From NCBI GenBank assembly GCA_036924285.1, contig JAYKYS010000004.1, positions 23,716,001-23,780,000 of the forward strand: a DNA stretch of 64,000 nt, read 5' to 3'. This document shows positions 23,001-35,759 of the stretch, piece after piece. The DNA comes from Asterella californica (taxonomy: Eukaryota > Streptophyta > Marchantiopsida > Marchantiales > Aytoniaceae). The notes beneath the pieces are model-generated. The model saw nothing but the letters and a program-made list of their open reading frames with translations, ran no database searches and was not told the origin of the DNA. Positions within the stretch are counted from its first letter, which is position 1. Every line of letters begins with the position of its first letter. The translations under genes and the position numbers were made by a program.

Positions 23001-26000
23001 AGTCTTGTCTAAGATGGGAGTTTCGTCTTTTCCGCGATTACTGTTGCTCCCTCGAGCTTGATTTAAGCTTATTTCCTGTGCTTTTGTTGGCCCTTTTGTA
23101 CTTGTTTGCTGCATTGATTATCTGGTTGTGCGTGTGAAGATAGCGTTCAATCTCAACCTAGGCATCAGTGTCTGTGTTTATGATAATTTCCTGAGTAGCC
23201 CGACCTTCCTTGTCATAAGCTAGGAACTTGTGGACTAAGAACTTTGGAATGACAGGAACGAATATGAAGTCCTTGAGGCATCGATCATGATCAAGATGGC
23301 AACGTTAACTACCTCCGGGCATGTGATTGATAAACGCTGGTATTCTCTGTTTCTCTTGGGTGCCAGCTTGATCTACGGGGTGGAGCGAAGAAGTCGCTAC
23401 AGGACCCACCAAGACATTGTCTTGATCTCAAGACATGTGCTGTGAGCCCCACTCGTACACATCATATTCTCATTGGTGGCAGGTAACAAGAAGCTAGGCT
23501 CTAGGTGGTGAAAAGTAATTAGTTTGTGACATCCAGCCTCATTGAGTCAGTGACTTATGTTCCAAACACAATTGGAACTCTATGAACGGTTCCGAAAATT
23601 TAGTCGTATTCTTATCCTGGTAGGAACCAGGGTGCTTTTTGGGTTATCGAGGAAAATAGACCTGATTTCTACCGTGTTGGCTCGACAGTGACGCGTTTGC
23701 TCGCCTCTATGACCGACGCATGCTGCCTCCGTTGAGTTCTATTCAGCAACCGGCGAAACCCCCACCTTGTGTTTGCTACTTCTGTCCTACTCACCTTTCT
23801 GACACTGTAAGTTCGTAATTTCTTCTCCTGCTCCAAGAGCAAAATGCTGCGGGAGTAATGACAGAAACATCGGAAGGTATTGCTGCTTGAAGCGTCCTCT
23901 AGAGCCAGCGATAGAATCTGGCGAGGTGTTTGGTGTCAGGGAGTGTGCTAGTCCATGCAGTGTCGTTGTTATATTGCGTTGTGCTTTTCGACCACACAGA
24001 TCAGAACGCACACTTACTATTGATGCGTTATGATACGGGGGTATCTTTTTTCTTCCACAGCTCGTGGAGAAAACTGGCAATTTGAGGTTTCCCTCAAATT
24101 GCGTGCATTACTTGTTCCTTTTTTACTTTTGCCTCCGGGCAAAGTTACTGTTTTCTCCGAGAACTGCTTTACCCGTGTACCAATATATATTCTTCTGCCT
24201 GACTGGTTCTTTTTACCTTACTCGTCAATTCCGACTTTTGTAAAATAACTCTTTCTTTGCGGTTTTGTGATCCCATACTTTATTCGCCTTTGAGGCTCTG
24301 TACTGATTTCACTCAATGTATTTTAGCCCAGTCTTTCAGTTCTGCATTACATTTCTTGAGTCCATTGCGATCAGCTTGCCTGCATACTGTACATGCCACT
24401 GCTTTGCACATCCATACCTAGGGACACCGTCTCGCCGGACCTCACACTAGCATTGGTCAGTCCCCTCAGGTTACAGAGTTACGTTAACTGGACCTTTCGA
24501 GATAGCATACACCATTCTTTTCCGCCATTTCTATGTACTTCACTGGGTTATCTACTGGGTGTTACCTCTGTCTTGAGCGTGGTTCTTGCTCCTGAGCTGA
24601 GCTGCCATTCTCCCGGACGAAGCATATACGACATGTCCTTGCTTCCCACTGTTCTAACCCTTGTTTCGCTAGTGTCACATTTCTGCCCTCCCCATATATA
24701 CACGGAGCTTGATTCATGGGCAGAACTGAGAGGTTAAAGGTCGGTTCGGCACGTAAGCGAATCCAGGATACAGCGTCAGTCGGTGCAAATAGTTACACTC
24801 TGTAAGCTAGTCGATGATTGTTCAGTTAGTCCCGCTGAATGATTGTCTTGACTATATAAATGTTCTCCGTTGAAGAAAAACTAATCTGTGCGCAAGATCC
24901 TTTCTTATAGTAATTGCTTGTAGCGCATCTGCTGGGAAGCTTTGCACATAATTATTGTTCCCCTTCATTTTGCATTCATAATTCTTTATGACGTGCACTG
25001 CTGACGTCATATCAGCGTTTGTTTCAAACCCATTTTTGGGCGTAAACTCGTTGTGTATTCTTGAGGCATATGATGCACTCCAAGGATAAGTGGGTTTCCT
25101 TGCTTAAGACTTTATTACTAAATAAACTTTATTACTTTATTACTAAACTAAGGTTTATTATCCAAGATGGGAGGGCGATTACTGATGTTGAGTCACGGCC
25201 TGAAGGTTCTAATTCTTAGTTTGAGTTACGAGTTCTGATTGCCATCATGCTTCTACTTTCTCGGTAACACGTGAGTGAGCAGGTGAGGTGTTGAAAAGAC
25301 TGAAACATATGTATCCATGTGCAGAGCCGCTCGGGGTTGCATCTTACACATGTTACATTCAGTCCTAATGGCGAGGAGGTGCTGCTTAGTTACAGCGGTG
25401 AACATGTCTATCTAATGGATGCTTTCACGGGTGAGCCTTAAATCAAATTATATTGAACCGTGTATTGCAATGGAAAGTAGGAGTACATGGTCTACTACTT
25501 TGCTGTTTTTATAGTCAGCTTGAGCTGTTCTTCGACGGTTTGAGTTGTGGAAAAGGAAACAAGGAATTTGGTTTGAGGATTAGGGTTTGATTGAAGGGGA
25601 CGAGTCCATAGCATTGTGTCTCACCGTTGTTCACCAGTAGGCATGAAGGAGATGCGTCTGCTTCTAAGGAAATGTTAAGCGTTTTGCTCGTTTGTTGGTG
25701 CACTACATCAGTTGTTGTCTAGCTAAGCGGCAGCTTCAACAGTGAGAGTGTTCGACTGTGCGTCAGCTTCAAGGCACATGCTGCAAGGTTATATTTCAGA
25801 TCGTTACCGGTTTTCGGATTTGAAATTTGTATGTGATTGCAGGCCAGAGTGACGGAGCTGTTTACAGAGCAAACGATGTCCCAAAACGGACCGTTCTTGC
25901 ACCGATTGTTAATGGTACAAAGGTCCAGTCACAGTCGTCTAGCGGGGTTCGTGGCCACGGATTCAGGCGACACTCCTCCTGGGTATGGAAACTCATGATC

Positions 26001-29000
26001 GCCGGTGCTTGCTGGTCATGTCTAGTGAGGTCCAGTTCAAGTTACAGAGGTCTTGAAGTCCATTTGTTAGGGAAATTTAAGTCCTTCAGCAGGCTTTCTA
26101 AGTTTTAGGTTTCTTACTGAGTACGTGAGATGAAAACATCTCGAAGCCGTGTCAGCGCTAATATTTGTTCAGTTCTGTGATTTTCCTCGGGTATTAGCTT
26201 GTTCTTCACATTGCTGCACTCATCGGTGCAAGCGTTGGCTGATGTTGTGGTTGTAAAACCAAGTATAAAGAGTCTCGCAGAAGAGAGGAAGACAAACAGA
26301 GAGCCAGCTAGAGAATTGACCACACATTGTGGTTTGTTGAGGTTCACTATGGTTGTTGTTCTTCCTTGTCCAATAGTTGATATCTGCCCAAGCTCTTTAT
26401 ATCTCATGCAGGTGCAAGAATGTAGAGAACTTTTTGAAGAAGCGAAGAAAGCTTTTATCATGGGCAACAACTATCTGTACGCGGTAGAGGCTACTAGCGA
26501 GATAATTGATGCCGGAGGTTCTGCTATTGGAGATCAACTGAGATATGATTGTCTTTGCTTACGGGCATCAGCCTTCTTGAAGGTGCAAAATCTGATTTCA
26601 AAATCAATCTAGCAACTCGAATCAAGCAAGCATCGAAAGCGGTAATAGTAAGCCTCTTCCTAGATTTGCGTTCCCCTCGTCAAATTCATGACCGTGGTGT
26701 GTCTATCCTACAGCGCAATTGGAAGAACGACCTCCATATGGCTATCAGAGACTGTAACGAGGCTCGAGCTGTTTATCCTATGTCCGCACAGGCACATCAT
26801 CAGATGGCTGAAGTTCTCTCGTCGGTAATATATTTTCCAAGCATCAAAGTCAAACATATTGATTATAGGTCAGACTTGGGAGTGCTGTAGTGGAATTCTA
26901 AGGAGACCCTCAATTAGTAGGTAATTATCGTGTGTGCTCAGTCGTGGAGTTTATGTTCTGTCGGCGTTTTCTATTACGTATGACAAGGATATATGTGCGA
27001 TCGTAAATTGGCGTTAGTAGGCTAAACTAAATATCCTTCCTTGGAAGTGATAATCCGCAGAAATATTTCCCCGATGTACCTCTATGTCAGTTTTTCACAG
27101 TTGCTCCTTCTCTAGTGGTACTATATAACCTCTATTGCTACTCGTTACTTTATACTTAGAGAGTAATAATGTGTTCCCTAGGCGAAGGAGAGTTGGCGTA
27201 TATCGCCTTACATCAAATAGAGAAACTGCAGTGTGCTTTCAAAATTTTATGATGGTTTCTGGTCATATTTACCCAAGGAATTTAGAATACTTGTCTTAAA
27301 TAGCCGTTGTTGTGTGGATATGTTGATTTTGCTAAACTACAGTGCCTGAATTAGGTTCAGAGTATGCGGCATAACTGGGGAAGGATGAGAAACTGACTGT
27401 TCATTTTCCACTGCGTACTGAGGGTTGAGCTGAGTAATATGAGCTTTACTTCCTGCGCAGCTTTCGAGACACAAGGAGGCTCTAGACTTTGCAATCAGAG
27501 CTCATCAGCTAGAGCCGTCAGATGTGAAACTCTCTGATCATGTGGCCCAGCTTCGGGCTTTGTTGAAGTCAGGTGTGTCCAGCAGTTAGGGGATGGAAGG
27601 AGTTTACAAGACGTTACGAATGTAGTTCATTGTTTCTCGGCTGAAAAGAAAAATTTCTATTGGTGTTTGAGGCCTCATTTTGTTCCCGTTTGAAGTCCTT
27701 CGATACTGATGGTGCTCACATATAATTCTGAGTCTGAGCAGATGAAGATGCCAAGAGCAACCGAAACAATGAAGGGGATGTCAAGCTTGAAAGAAAAACA
27801 TCCATACGTCGAACAATAAGTAATCTTTTATTCAGATCGGAATCGGACCAGAGCGAGGGGTTTCAAGATACATGGCGCGGAGAAAGAGGGGATCTTTTCA
27901 GTGACGACATGGAAATGGAAATGGAGATTGAAATGTCAGTTGGTGAAGAAGATGAAGGAGATGGAGAGCAAGGACTCCTTCCAGGATCAAGCTTGAACCT
28001 ACGGCTCAGACCTAAAATGGAAGGACGTGAACGCATAAATAGGGGTCTCTCGTCAGGATCTACAACTTCTACATCTGGAGCAAACAACGAGAATCTTCTT
28101 TTCCTTGAGGTATTTAGGTTCTGGGGATTTGCGTATGTGAGGTCTTGTAGCCTCAAATACGCATCACTCTTTACAAAGGCTGGATTCAAGTCCTTTATGA
28201 GTTCGTCAAGCGTGAATGTTGTTATAGTTTTGCGAAGAGTAGTATCGGAGATAAGATATCCTGATGCGTTTCATTCTAGGAACAGATTTGGCCATCCTCG
28301 CGCACCTAATGTACCTTGAGCTGAATCTTTCACTTGAGAATCATTGAACTTTGACAAATAGTGAAGTCAGGGTGAGCTTGCTGAAGAACCTCGCCAAGTC
28401 TTGAAGCTTAAGAAATTTTCCTCCTCACTCTGACCCTTAGCTAGAAGAAGAGACATTGTTTCTCCTCCGAGTATAATCTCCTGCTGCGAGTTTGAAGTCA
28501 CGTCTCACGTTCAGGCAGCAATGAAGATTTGCACGCCACACATTCTTGGACACCGTGTTGCACAGCTTAAGTTTTGCTTCTTGACAACTCCTGGACACAC
28601 TTGTCCACCACCGTCTGATGTTTTTCTCTTTGGTTTGTATGCACATGCGCATATTTTTATTTAGTTTTATTGATAAGAGGTAAAGGACCTTCAGGTTGAG
28701 ATGGGTGAACTGAAGAACGGTACTACTACTACGGTACCTCATCACTGAGCAAAGGTTTTGGACCTAGATGTATTAAGTGCCATAGTTCGCGGTCCTAGGT
28801 TTATGTGATGTGATAGTCAGATATTTGGTGCGATCCGGATCATCAGGAAGAAAGGGACAGCTTCACTACAACAACGCCAAGCGAAACTGTTGTGCCTCTA
28901 TATAGATGTATTCGATACCTAAATGTACTTGGGCAATAACACCGGATCATCAGTGTCGAGATGGATGTAGTGGGTATAGTATCGACGTCAATTATAAAGC

Positions 29001-32000
29001 TTATGAAGACACTGTAGATGAGTGTGTAGAGGAGATTGTGACTTCGAGATTGTGAGGAGCTTCCAACAGGGAGGGTAAGGCTACAGATGAGTAGGAAAAG
29101 TGATCAAACGAAGTTGAGGACTTCCCCATCTCAGCAGGGCCTTGTCGGTACAAGAGGGTTCTGTTTAGTTCCCGAACTGAACTCAACTCCCGTTCTTTGT
29201 GTAGTGTGCAAAGGTACGTACTAGCGAATGTATATAAACGAGGGTCGGGCCGATGAGAATGAGTAGGGTGAAGCACATTTCCAAAGATGGTTCCCCCTAT
29301 GGAAGAAGAGTGCAGAAGAGATGGCAAGTACAATATGCGGTGCAGACAGATCTAACTGTATGACGACTCTAAGGCAAAGTGTAAAGTGCACGAATAGCGA
29401 GTTATTTAGGAATTTATAAGCATTAGAGCAAAAAGACAGTATGCACGAGGTTTATAACTTATATATTGGTACACGGGTAAAGCAGCTTTCTGAGGAAACA
29501 GTAACTTCGCCCGCACACGTAGGTAACCCCCAAATAGTTTTGAACCCATGCAAGTAGAAAGTGAGTAACAACGAGTGGTAACATGTATGCTAACTTGGTT
29601 TGAGAAATCAGCGAATGTATATAACTTATAGTGGCTAACCGTGCCCTAGTCACTATGACTCACTCATTAGAGTGATTTCCTCATCACTCCACATATGAGT
29701 CATTTATGTTAGAATAGTTCTCGCTCATCAGTCTATGATAGTCTACAATGAGTGTCTGCAGTGGACTACTTTGCAGTTTTTCTCCTTTAGGCGCAAATAA
29801 GCTACCGTTCCTATTAGGGAGGATTTCCCATCCTTGACAAAAATATGTGCATGAAGTCAGAGAGCTGGTTGAGGTGCATGCGACAAGAGAGTGTTTTGTT
29901 GCATGCTCTGTGTGTATCTTGTGGTAGTTAGGTGCTTCAGTGTACACCTACTCTTATCTACAGCTGTGTCCGTGACTTTTTCTGGGAGAATTGTCTTTAA
30001 CCTCTACCTTCTTCATGGTTGACAATCTGGTGTTGTAAGTGCTGGTTCGATTATTCCCAGATGCTTCATGTTTGCTTCTCCAGACGATGCATATTTGTGT
30101 TCATGCATGTTTATGTGTCGCCCTTCATGCACTCTGCTTTTCGGCCTATCGCTCTATTGACTGTTTTCTCCGAAAACTGCGTTACCCGTGTACCATTGTA
30201 TATGTTACGTACAAGTCCCCCAGAAAATGTGGACTCGCGATATGATATCCCAACCTATGGGGATTATTTAGACGCTAGGGATCCTCACGGATCTCGGATT
30301 GGATGTGACCGACACGGTACGGGAATAGCGTCTGGTCGTGGTCTTCAGGGTAGTATGTCGCTACTATGATTCGTTAGGTAGCTCACTTCTGTGTTATGCT
30401 TATTGGTTTCATCCATTGGTCTTGATCTTCATCCAAGGATCTTCATCTTGCTTTGTCCTACACTGTCGATACATCCTGAATGCATACTCTTTGCTAACCA
30501 ATGGATTATTCTCGTGCATATTTATTCAATTCTTTACTTGCTATGTGCTTACTCTGGAACTTCTGAATCTCTCGGTTTATCCTATGTTTATGTTCTGGCA
30601 ATCTACTGCTAGTCACTAGACCAGCTTATACAAGAATAAACCCACGTTTATATTCCGGGGAACATGTTTTATGTGATGTTTCTAGGTGATTTTATACATA
30701 ATCATATACCCTTATATTCCGGGCCCTCATGTTTATGATATTCCCTCTGATTGATTTATTCCGTAGTTTTAGTGTATTCGTGTCACTTGCTTGAGTTGAT
30801 TGACCGTTTTCATGTCTAAAGCTTGTATTTTATGTGCCATTTACATCCACTACGAAAGAGTGTTTCACGCCTTTTGGTATACTTTCGGTGATAATGTTTC
30901 AGGGAGAAATCGCGGTTGATATGCGACAGCGTTATGTGGGACACTGTAACACGGGAACCGATATCAAGCAAGCAAGCTTTCTTGGTGAAAAAGGTCTCTC
31001 TTTCTCCCTTTTTCCCTGTTAGTCTTAGATATGCAAGACACAAGATCCTCTCAAAGATGTATAGTACAACTTCGCCCTTGTAAAGTATCTCGCAGTGGTC
31101 TCACTGGTGTATCCCTTCAGGATACCACGAGGAGTGCTGTACGTCTGAAATGTCTCATAAACCTTACGTCAGATCCTAAACTCTCTCTTTCTGTAGGGTT
31201 TTTTCAGGGTTTTTTCAGATATACAGACCTTTGTCTTTCTACCACGTACCGCGAAACGTGATGCTGTGTGTAGAAGAAGTCTCTGTACCATGGCATGGAA
31301 AGAAAAGTTAGTTTCTGATCTCTACGGGTTAGCCTCGAGGACCCAGCAAGTAAGCTCGTCCCTACGCAGTCAGGATCTGGAGATCCCCGAACATCAGATG
31401 ACAGTGCCACAAATTTTTCTTTATCTTATTGGTTGGTAAAATCCAGAATTCCTGATGTTACACGTGGCTGGAACTTGTGCTCTTGCATGCAGTTAGCAAC
31501 CGAAAGTTGTTATGTGAAAACTGGAGCTGCCAGATTACGCTTGAACGGATCGTTCTTTACGCTGAAACGTTATACTCGCTTCTTTCCCTATTGATTGATG
31601 ATTTAATCACTCAATTAGGATACCCTTGACATCAGTTTGGGGTGCGGCCCTAGATTAATGACCGCGAGCATGTGGTAGGATGGGTTTTGGGGCTTTTCTC
31701 TTGCAGTTTTCACCGTCTCATGGAAGTCAACCCCTGCGAATTATTAATCAGAGTTCATCAGCTTCAGAGGCCTGGCATTTCAGCAATCTTTTGTACTTTG
31801 TCCTCGTATGTAGGATCTCTTATTGTCACGTTTGTTCCCTAACAGTTTTCTGTCTACAACTCCTTTTTCCTGTGTTACCGCGTTAGTGGTTGATATTTAC
31901 CGGGAATGATCGAGGTTGTAATAGTTTCGGCAATGGTGTTATCATGTCTTAATCCACGGGGCGAAGATTCATTAAGAATGTCTTCAGACAAGTTGCCTAA

Positions 32001-32745
32001 ATATAGGTTTGTACGTTTGCCAGGGGACTTCGTGGCAAGTGGCAGCGACGATGGTCGCTGGTTTATATGGGTGAAGAAGACCGGTAGGCTTGTCAAGATG
32101 CTTGTAGGAGATGAAAATGGTACGTTGACGCGTTTCCCTGGACCTGTTGTGTCAGTTTACTATGTTATTCGGGCCGAAGTAGTCGGTTCACTGAGTGGAG
32201 TCAACGAACCGACTAGTATCAACACTCGTCGTAGTTTCACTGGATGACTTTTTAAGAGTTTTATCTAATTTTCCGTTTCCTTCCTTTGTTTCTGTAGATG
32301 AGTGGTTTTAACGAATTCTCTGGGGACAGTTTGCTCAGGAGCCTATACTGCTTGGTCGCTATTTTTAACGCCAATTCTGTTTCTGGACTCGATGCAGTCG
32401 TCAATTGTGTGCAGTGCCATCCCTTTGACTGCGCGGTTGCCACAAGTGGGATTGATAACACGATTAAGGTGTGCACGTTACCTGTCTGATGTCAGGAAAC
32501 TGGAAAGAGGAATGGACTTTCGTGTAAATTGCTTCTGTTTCTTCTGGCTTAGGTAAGCAAGACTTCCCAACAGTGGTTTCTGATCTTTTGGCTTTTGCGG
32601 TGAGTATCAGATGTGGACACCGACGTCGACCCGGCGTGTTGGAGGTACCCCGATGCTGAGCGAAGGAGCACAAGTCCCAGAAAGTGTGGACCTTCTGCGC
32701 GTGATGGATAGTAACCAACGTCATATGCGTCGTCAAGGATTGTGA
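20054..32745 (+). CDS. ASG2: ASG2/WDTC1-like WD40-TPR protein, 18 exons
   Basis: The predicted product has 750 aa; from memory the Arabidopsis ASG2 protein is close to this length. Exons: 20054-20125, 20718-20810, 21592-21669, 21937-22071, 22405-22515, 22824-22952, 23367-23482, 23689-23806, 25325-25430, 25843-25982, 26412-26582, 26714-26824, 27461-27572, 27742-28109, 30903-30993, 32024-32119, 32398-32468, 32611-32745. All introns are GT-AG, all phases join, and the stop is TGA. The start ATG has an in-frame stop two codons upstream. Residues ~56-320 form N-terminal WD40 repeats (GHQGCVNALAWNSKG, GHSANIFCTKF, VIWSASEDGTLRQHD, LTHVTFSPNGEEVLLSYSGE). Residues ~367-500 are TPRs (CRELFEEAKKAFIMGNNYLYA, DCNEARAVYP, RHKEALDFAIRAHQLEP). 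An acidic Met/Glu stretch lies at ~540-570, and two more WD40 repeats (ASGSDDGRWFIW, VATSGIDNTIK) at ~621-706. Family knowledge: ASG2/WDTC1 proteins bind DDB1 as substrate receptors of CUL4 ubiquitin ligases; in Arabidopsis, loss alters seed germination and ABA response. The exon join points are my inference from consensus and homology, not from transcripts. Confidence 0.93.
24138..24190 (+). repeat. Intronic ~45-nt repeat, copy 1 (ASG2 intron 8)
   Basis: The sequence around 'ttactgttttctccgagaa' then 'ctgctttacccgtgtacca' and 'atatata' recurs at 29,458-29,511 (opposite strand) and 30,157-30,203. It lies well inside the 1.5-kb intron between exons 8 and 9, away from splice sites. Confidence 0.75.
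29458..29511 (-). repeat. Intronic ~45-nt repeat, copy 2 (inverted)
   Basis: The reverse complement reads 'gcgaagttactgttttcctc' then 'agaaagctgctttacccg' and 'tgtaccaatatata'. It shares more than 40 bases with copy 1, differing by a few substitutions and small insertions. With copy 3 it forms an inverted pair about 650 bp apart in the same intron. Confidence 0.75.
30157..30203 (+). repeat. Intronic ~45-nt repeat, copy 3
   Basis: It reads 'ttgactgttttctccgaaaa' then 'ctgcgttacccgtgtaccat' and 'tgtata'. It is in the same orientation as copy 1 and opposite to copy 2. Confidence 0.75.
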
Positions 32746-33437
32746 GTCGCTTCTTAGCCTGTAGTAAGAACATCAGGATTACGCATACTATGGCTGTTTG
32801 CAGAATGTGAAGGCTTCGGTGATGGTTCTCTCGACTTATTGTTCTATTTTGCTCTCTATACCATCCCATAAAAGGTGTCGGATGAGGTATTGGTGAATAC
32901 TGTCAGTGCTACGATGGTGGAAGTTGTCGAGATCACAAACTGAAAGTAGGGTGGGAATGCTAGGTCATTGAACCAAACAGAGGCGTCACCTGTTGCTTTG
33001 CCCGACAATGAGTCACAAAACCGACTGTTGCCTGAATTGTAGATCTATGCTTCTTGTTTCTGTCGGTGTGCTGATTGTGTAATGTCATAACTGAGCGCAC
33101 CCTCTTCTCTCTTTCTTTTTTGTTCTCATATCATTCTATACTATATCATTCGGTTTATGTATGTTTCCTGTTCACTGCACTTTCTCACCCTACTTGTTTT
33201 AAGTAGGTATGGATAAACCTTTTATGCTACGCAGTTCAAGTGAAAAGATCATATGCATAAATCTGTCTCCCTGCATATCCCTGCATATCGTACATGTTAT
33301 CTATTCTGCACTCATATCAGAGGGAACAATCTCTGGAAATGTGCTCTGTGCTACCAGGGACAGACATTCCCGTATGTCTGTCCCCTGATTAGAAATACTT
33401 GATCCTTACAGTCATTCACGTCCCTCTTGCTACTTAC

Positions 33438-33690
33438 TATGTACTGCTCTGGCCGGGCTAATTGCGTGCTACGTCTATACTAGAAAGTGGTCCTTGAGAA
33501 TATCTGCCATTCTCAACGTATGAATCTGTGTACTTCTCTGGGTTTGGATATATACAGACGTATGAATATATATGTACTGCTCTGGGTTACTTGCGGGTTA
33601 CCCAAGTGCTAGAGCGTGGTCCTTGATAACATCTTCCATTCTCGATGTATGAATATATGTACTGCTCTGGGTTCATTCTTTCGGGTTACA
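33438..33690 (+). repeat. Degenerate tandem repeat, unit about 130 bp
   Basis: 'tatgtactgctctggg' recurs near 33,438, 33,570 and 33,657, each followed by 'gggttac'-like sequence. 'gtggtccttga(g/t)aa-atct-ccattctc' recurs at 33,487 and 33,616, giving a spacing of about 129 bp. It is non-coding. Confidence 0.7.
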
Positions 33691-34668
33691 CCAAGTGTGT
33701 TGGATAGTTGTAGCATCGAACTGCTATATTCATGGACTCATGGATTCATTCTGCTATACTTGTGTACCAGCATATACTCATGTATCGCAAACTTCAGTTC
33801 TTTGCCTTGTGTCCAATTTTCTTGTGTCCAGTATTCCCTGACTCCCAGTGAGCTTTGTCGGTCCCGCTGCTCTTGGCACGTTTTCTTCAGGGTCACCTTT
33901 TGCCTTAATCATTAACGTGAGAGTCCTAGTCGGTTTTTTTATTGGTTTGTTTCGTCACTGTACAGACCAATGGAGTTTCTTCATCGATTTCGAAGCACGG
34001 AAGGTGCCGCGCATCCTTTCGAGTGCACGCAAAGCTGAAGACCGAAGGTGTCATGAAATCGAAGTTCGGTTCGTGCAGATTTTGTTCTCCTTTCCACCTG
34101 TATCTATTCAATTTTGGGAGTGGAGTAGTTCCATATTAGTTTGTGTACGCTCCAGAGTGATTGTTTTGTCTCTCTGGTGAAGCTCTCATGGTGGTCTCTT
34201 GAGACACTTCTGTGGTTCCATTGACAGCCAAGTGTGACAGACCAGATTATCGAAGTTATATAACTTTCGTTTCGCTGAGAGTATTGTAGGAGCTCACAGG
34301 ATGTACATAGACGTAGCCTTCCCTGGTTTCCGTTCATTATCAGATCAGTCCAAGGTAGAAGAATAGGCGAAAGAAATTTATCTCGTGGCTGCGCGGGGCC
34401 TTCGCCTGTTTCACTTGTCCAAGCCCAAGATCGATGGATGACATTAAGGGCCCTTTGATATGGAACTTTTTACGTTTATAAATGCTTTGACAAGACAGGC
34501 GACATCGCTCATGTACTGTATCATATCTTAATACAAGGGATATATATCACTTTCCGGCGACTTCATTCTCCATCGTCTTTCCGTGCTGCAATTTACTCTA
34601 CTGGTAGCTTTCTTTCTAAACGTGTAGTCCTTACTTGGGCTCCTTGTCAGCACGAAAAAGATTTCTGT

Positions 34669-34755
34669 TTTTCCTGGTGATCTTCTCCTTTCGTCGTATG
34701 TTGCTCTTGCCTCTGTTTTCCTGGTGATCTTTCCTTTCGTCGTGTGTTGCTCTCT
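34669..34755 (+). repeat. Direct duplication of about 39 bp, period 49
   Basis: The segment 'ttttcctggtgatct', 'cctttcgtcgtatgttgctct' (34,669-34,707) is repeated at 34,718-34,755 with one short deletion and one A/G change. It is non-coding and probably a recent local duplication. Confidence 0.75.
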
Positions 34756-35759
34756 CGAAGACATTGAAGTCGAAAGAGTACCCACCTGTCCCCACTGTCC
34801 TGTAACCAGCAGCGGGGCGTCAGGTTTAAGAGTTTCTCGAGGAAAGAGAGGGTAAAATTAGATGGATCTCACGGTTTCGAGCTTGCTGACGAATGACAAG
34901 ATGTCTACAACTCCTTCGTGTAGGTCTAACCTTGATTTGTACTGCTTGCAAAGCGAGGGTTTTGGACAGTTTTATGCAGTAGGCTTTATCCTTCCTAGAT
35001 GCTGGTCTTAAGGTGGACTCTGCGGTTCGATAACAAATGCCTGGCTGTATCGTTCACCCTACTTTTCTTGTGCGTTATGATGACTAGTTCAACGTTGATG
35101 TCACTTTTTGTTTTCACCAAGTCGAACTTGTTTCCGGTGACCCTAAACTGTTAGATAATTGCTTGACCAGCCCATAAGGCGCACTTGCCTGGACCTATGT
35201 GCGAAAGCCATTTCTCGACCAGACGCTTCACCGTGAGGAGAGACTTGTCGACCGGCGTGCTAGAAGTGCACGAGACGAGATACAACCTGTAGAGCTCTAC
35301 ATTCTCGGTGGGACATAACCGATAGTATTAAAGCTATGGGTTGGTTAAACGCGAACTGAAGAGTTACACGGTCCGTGGTCGGGTTTGAAAGAGAAGCGAG
35401 TTTATGATTTAAACAACACAAACTGTACATCGTCCTATTCGCGTTCGACCTTCGCAGTTATTGTAAACCATAAACTATATGGTGATCAGTCTTGCGATGG
35501 AGACCTTCGGTCTAGGTATGGTAGGTTTGCAGTTGACGAGTTTTCATGCTGGCACGCAGTGAGAATTAGAAACAAAACGAATTGGACTTCCTCTTCGTTT
35601 GTACTAACATCTTCCTTTCCTTGTCCAGCGGATCACATTAGCTCTAGGTCCTCGCATCAACCGGTATCGCAAACATCATAATGTTATATGCTCGATACAT
35701 CGATTCTGATCAGTTATTGAATCTATCTGGGTCCAGTACCTGAAGATATCCACGGTAGT

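Larger units (their letters stand above)
28110..30902 (+). other. Long intron 14 of the ASG2-like gene (2.8 kb)
   Basis: It is by far the longest intron of the gene, between the acidic linker exon and the first exon of the C-terminal WD40 part. Donor GAG|GTATTT, acceptor TTTCAG|GGAG. It carries two copies of the ~45-nt repeat in opposite orientation. No transposon coding region or second gene was recognised inside it. The short open frames are not supported. Confidence 0.7.
32746..35759. other. Intergenic region downstream of the ASG2-like gene
   Basis: The first few hundred bases should be the 3' UTR of the gene ending at 32,745. After that I see no supported gene. Open frames such as 33,616-33,915 and 33,848-34,180 lack any domain signature and overlap simple repeats. 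Tandem-like units lie at 33,438-33,690 and a short direct duplication at 34,669-34,755. Confidence 0.45.

Noticed and set aside
33616..34180. Overlapping plus-strand ORFs (99 and 110 codons)
   Set aside because: They run through tandem repeat sequence and have no conserved segment. They may be 3' flank of the preceding gene.
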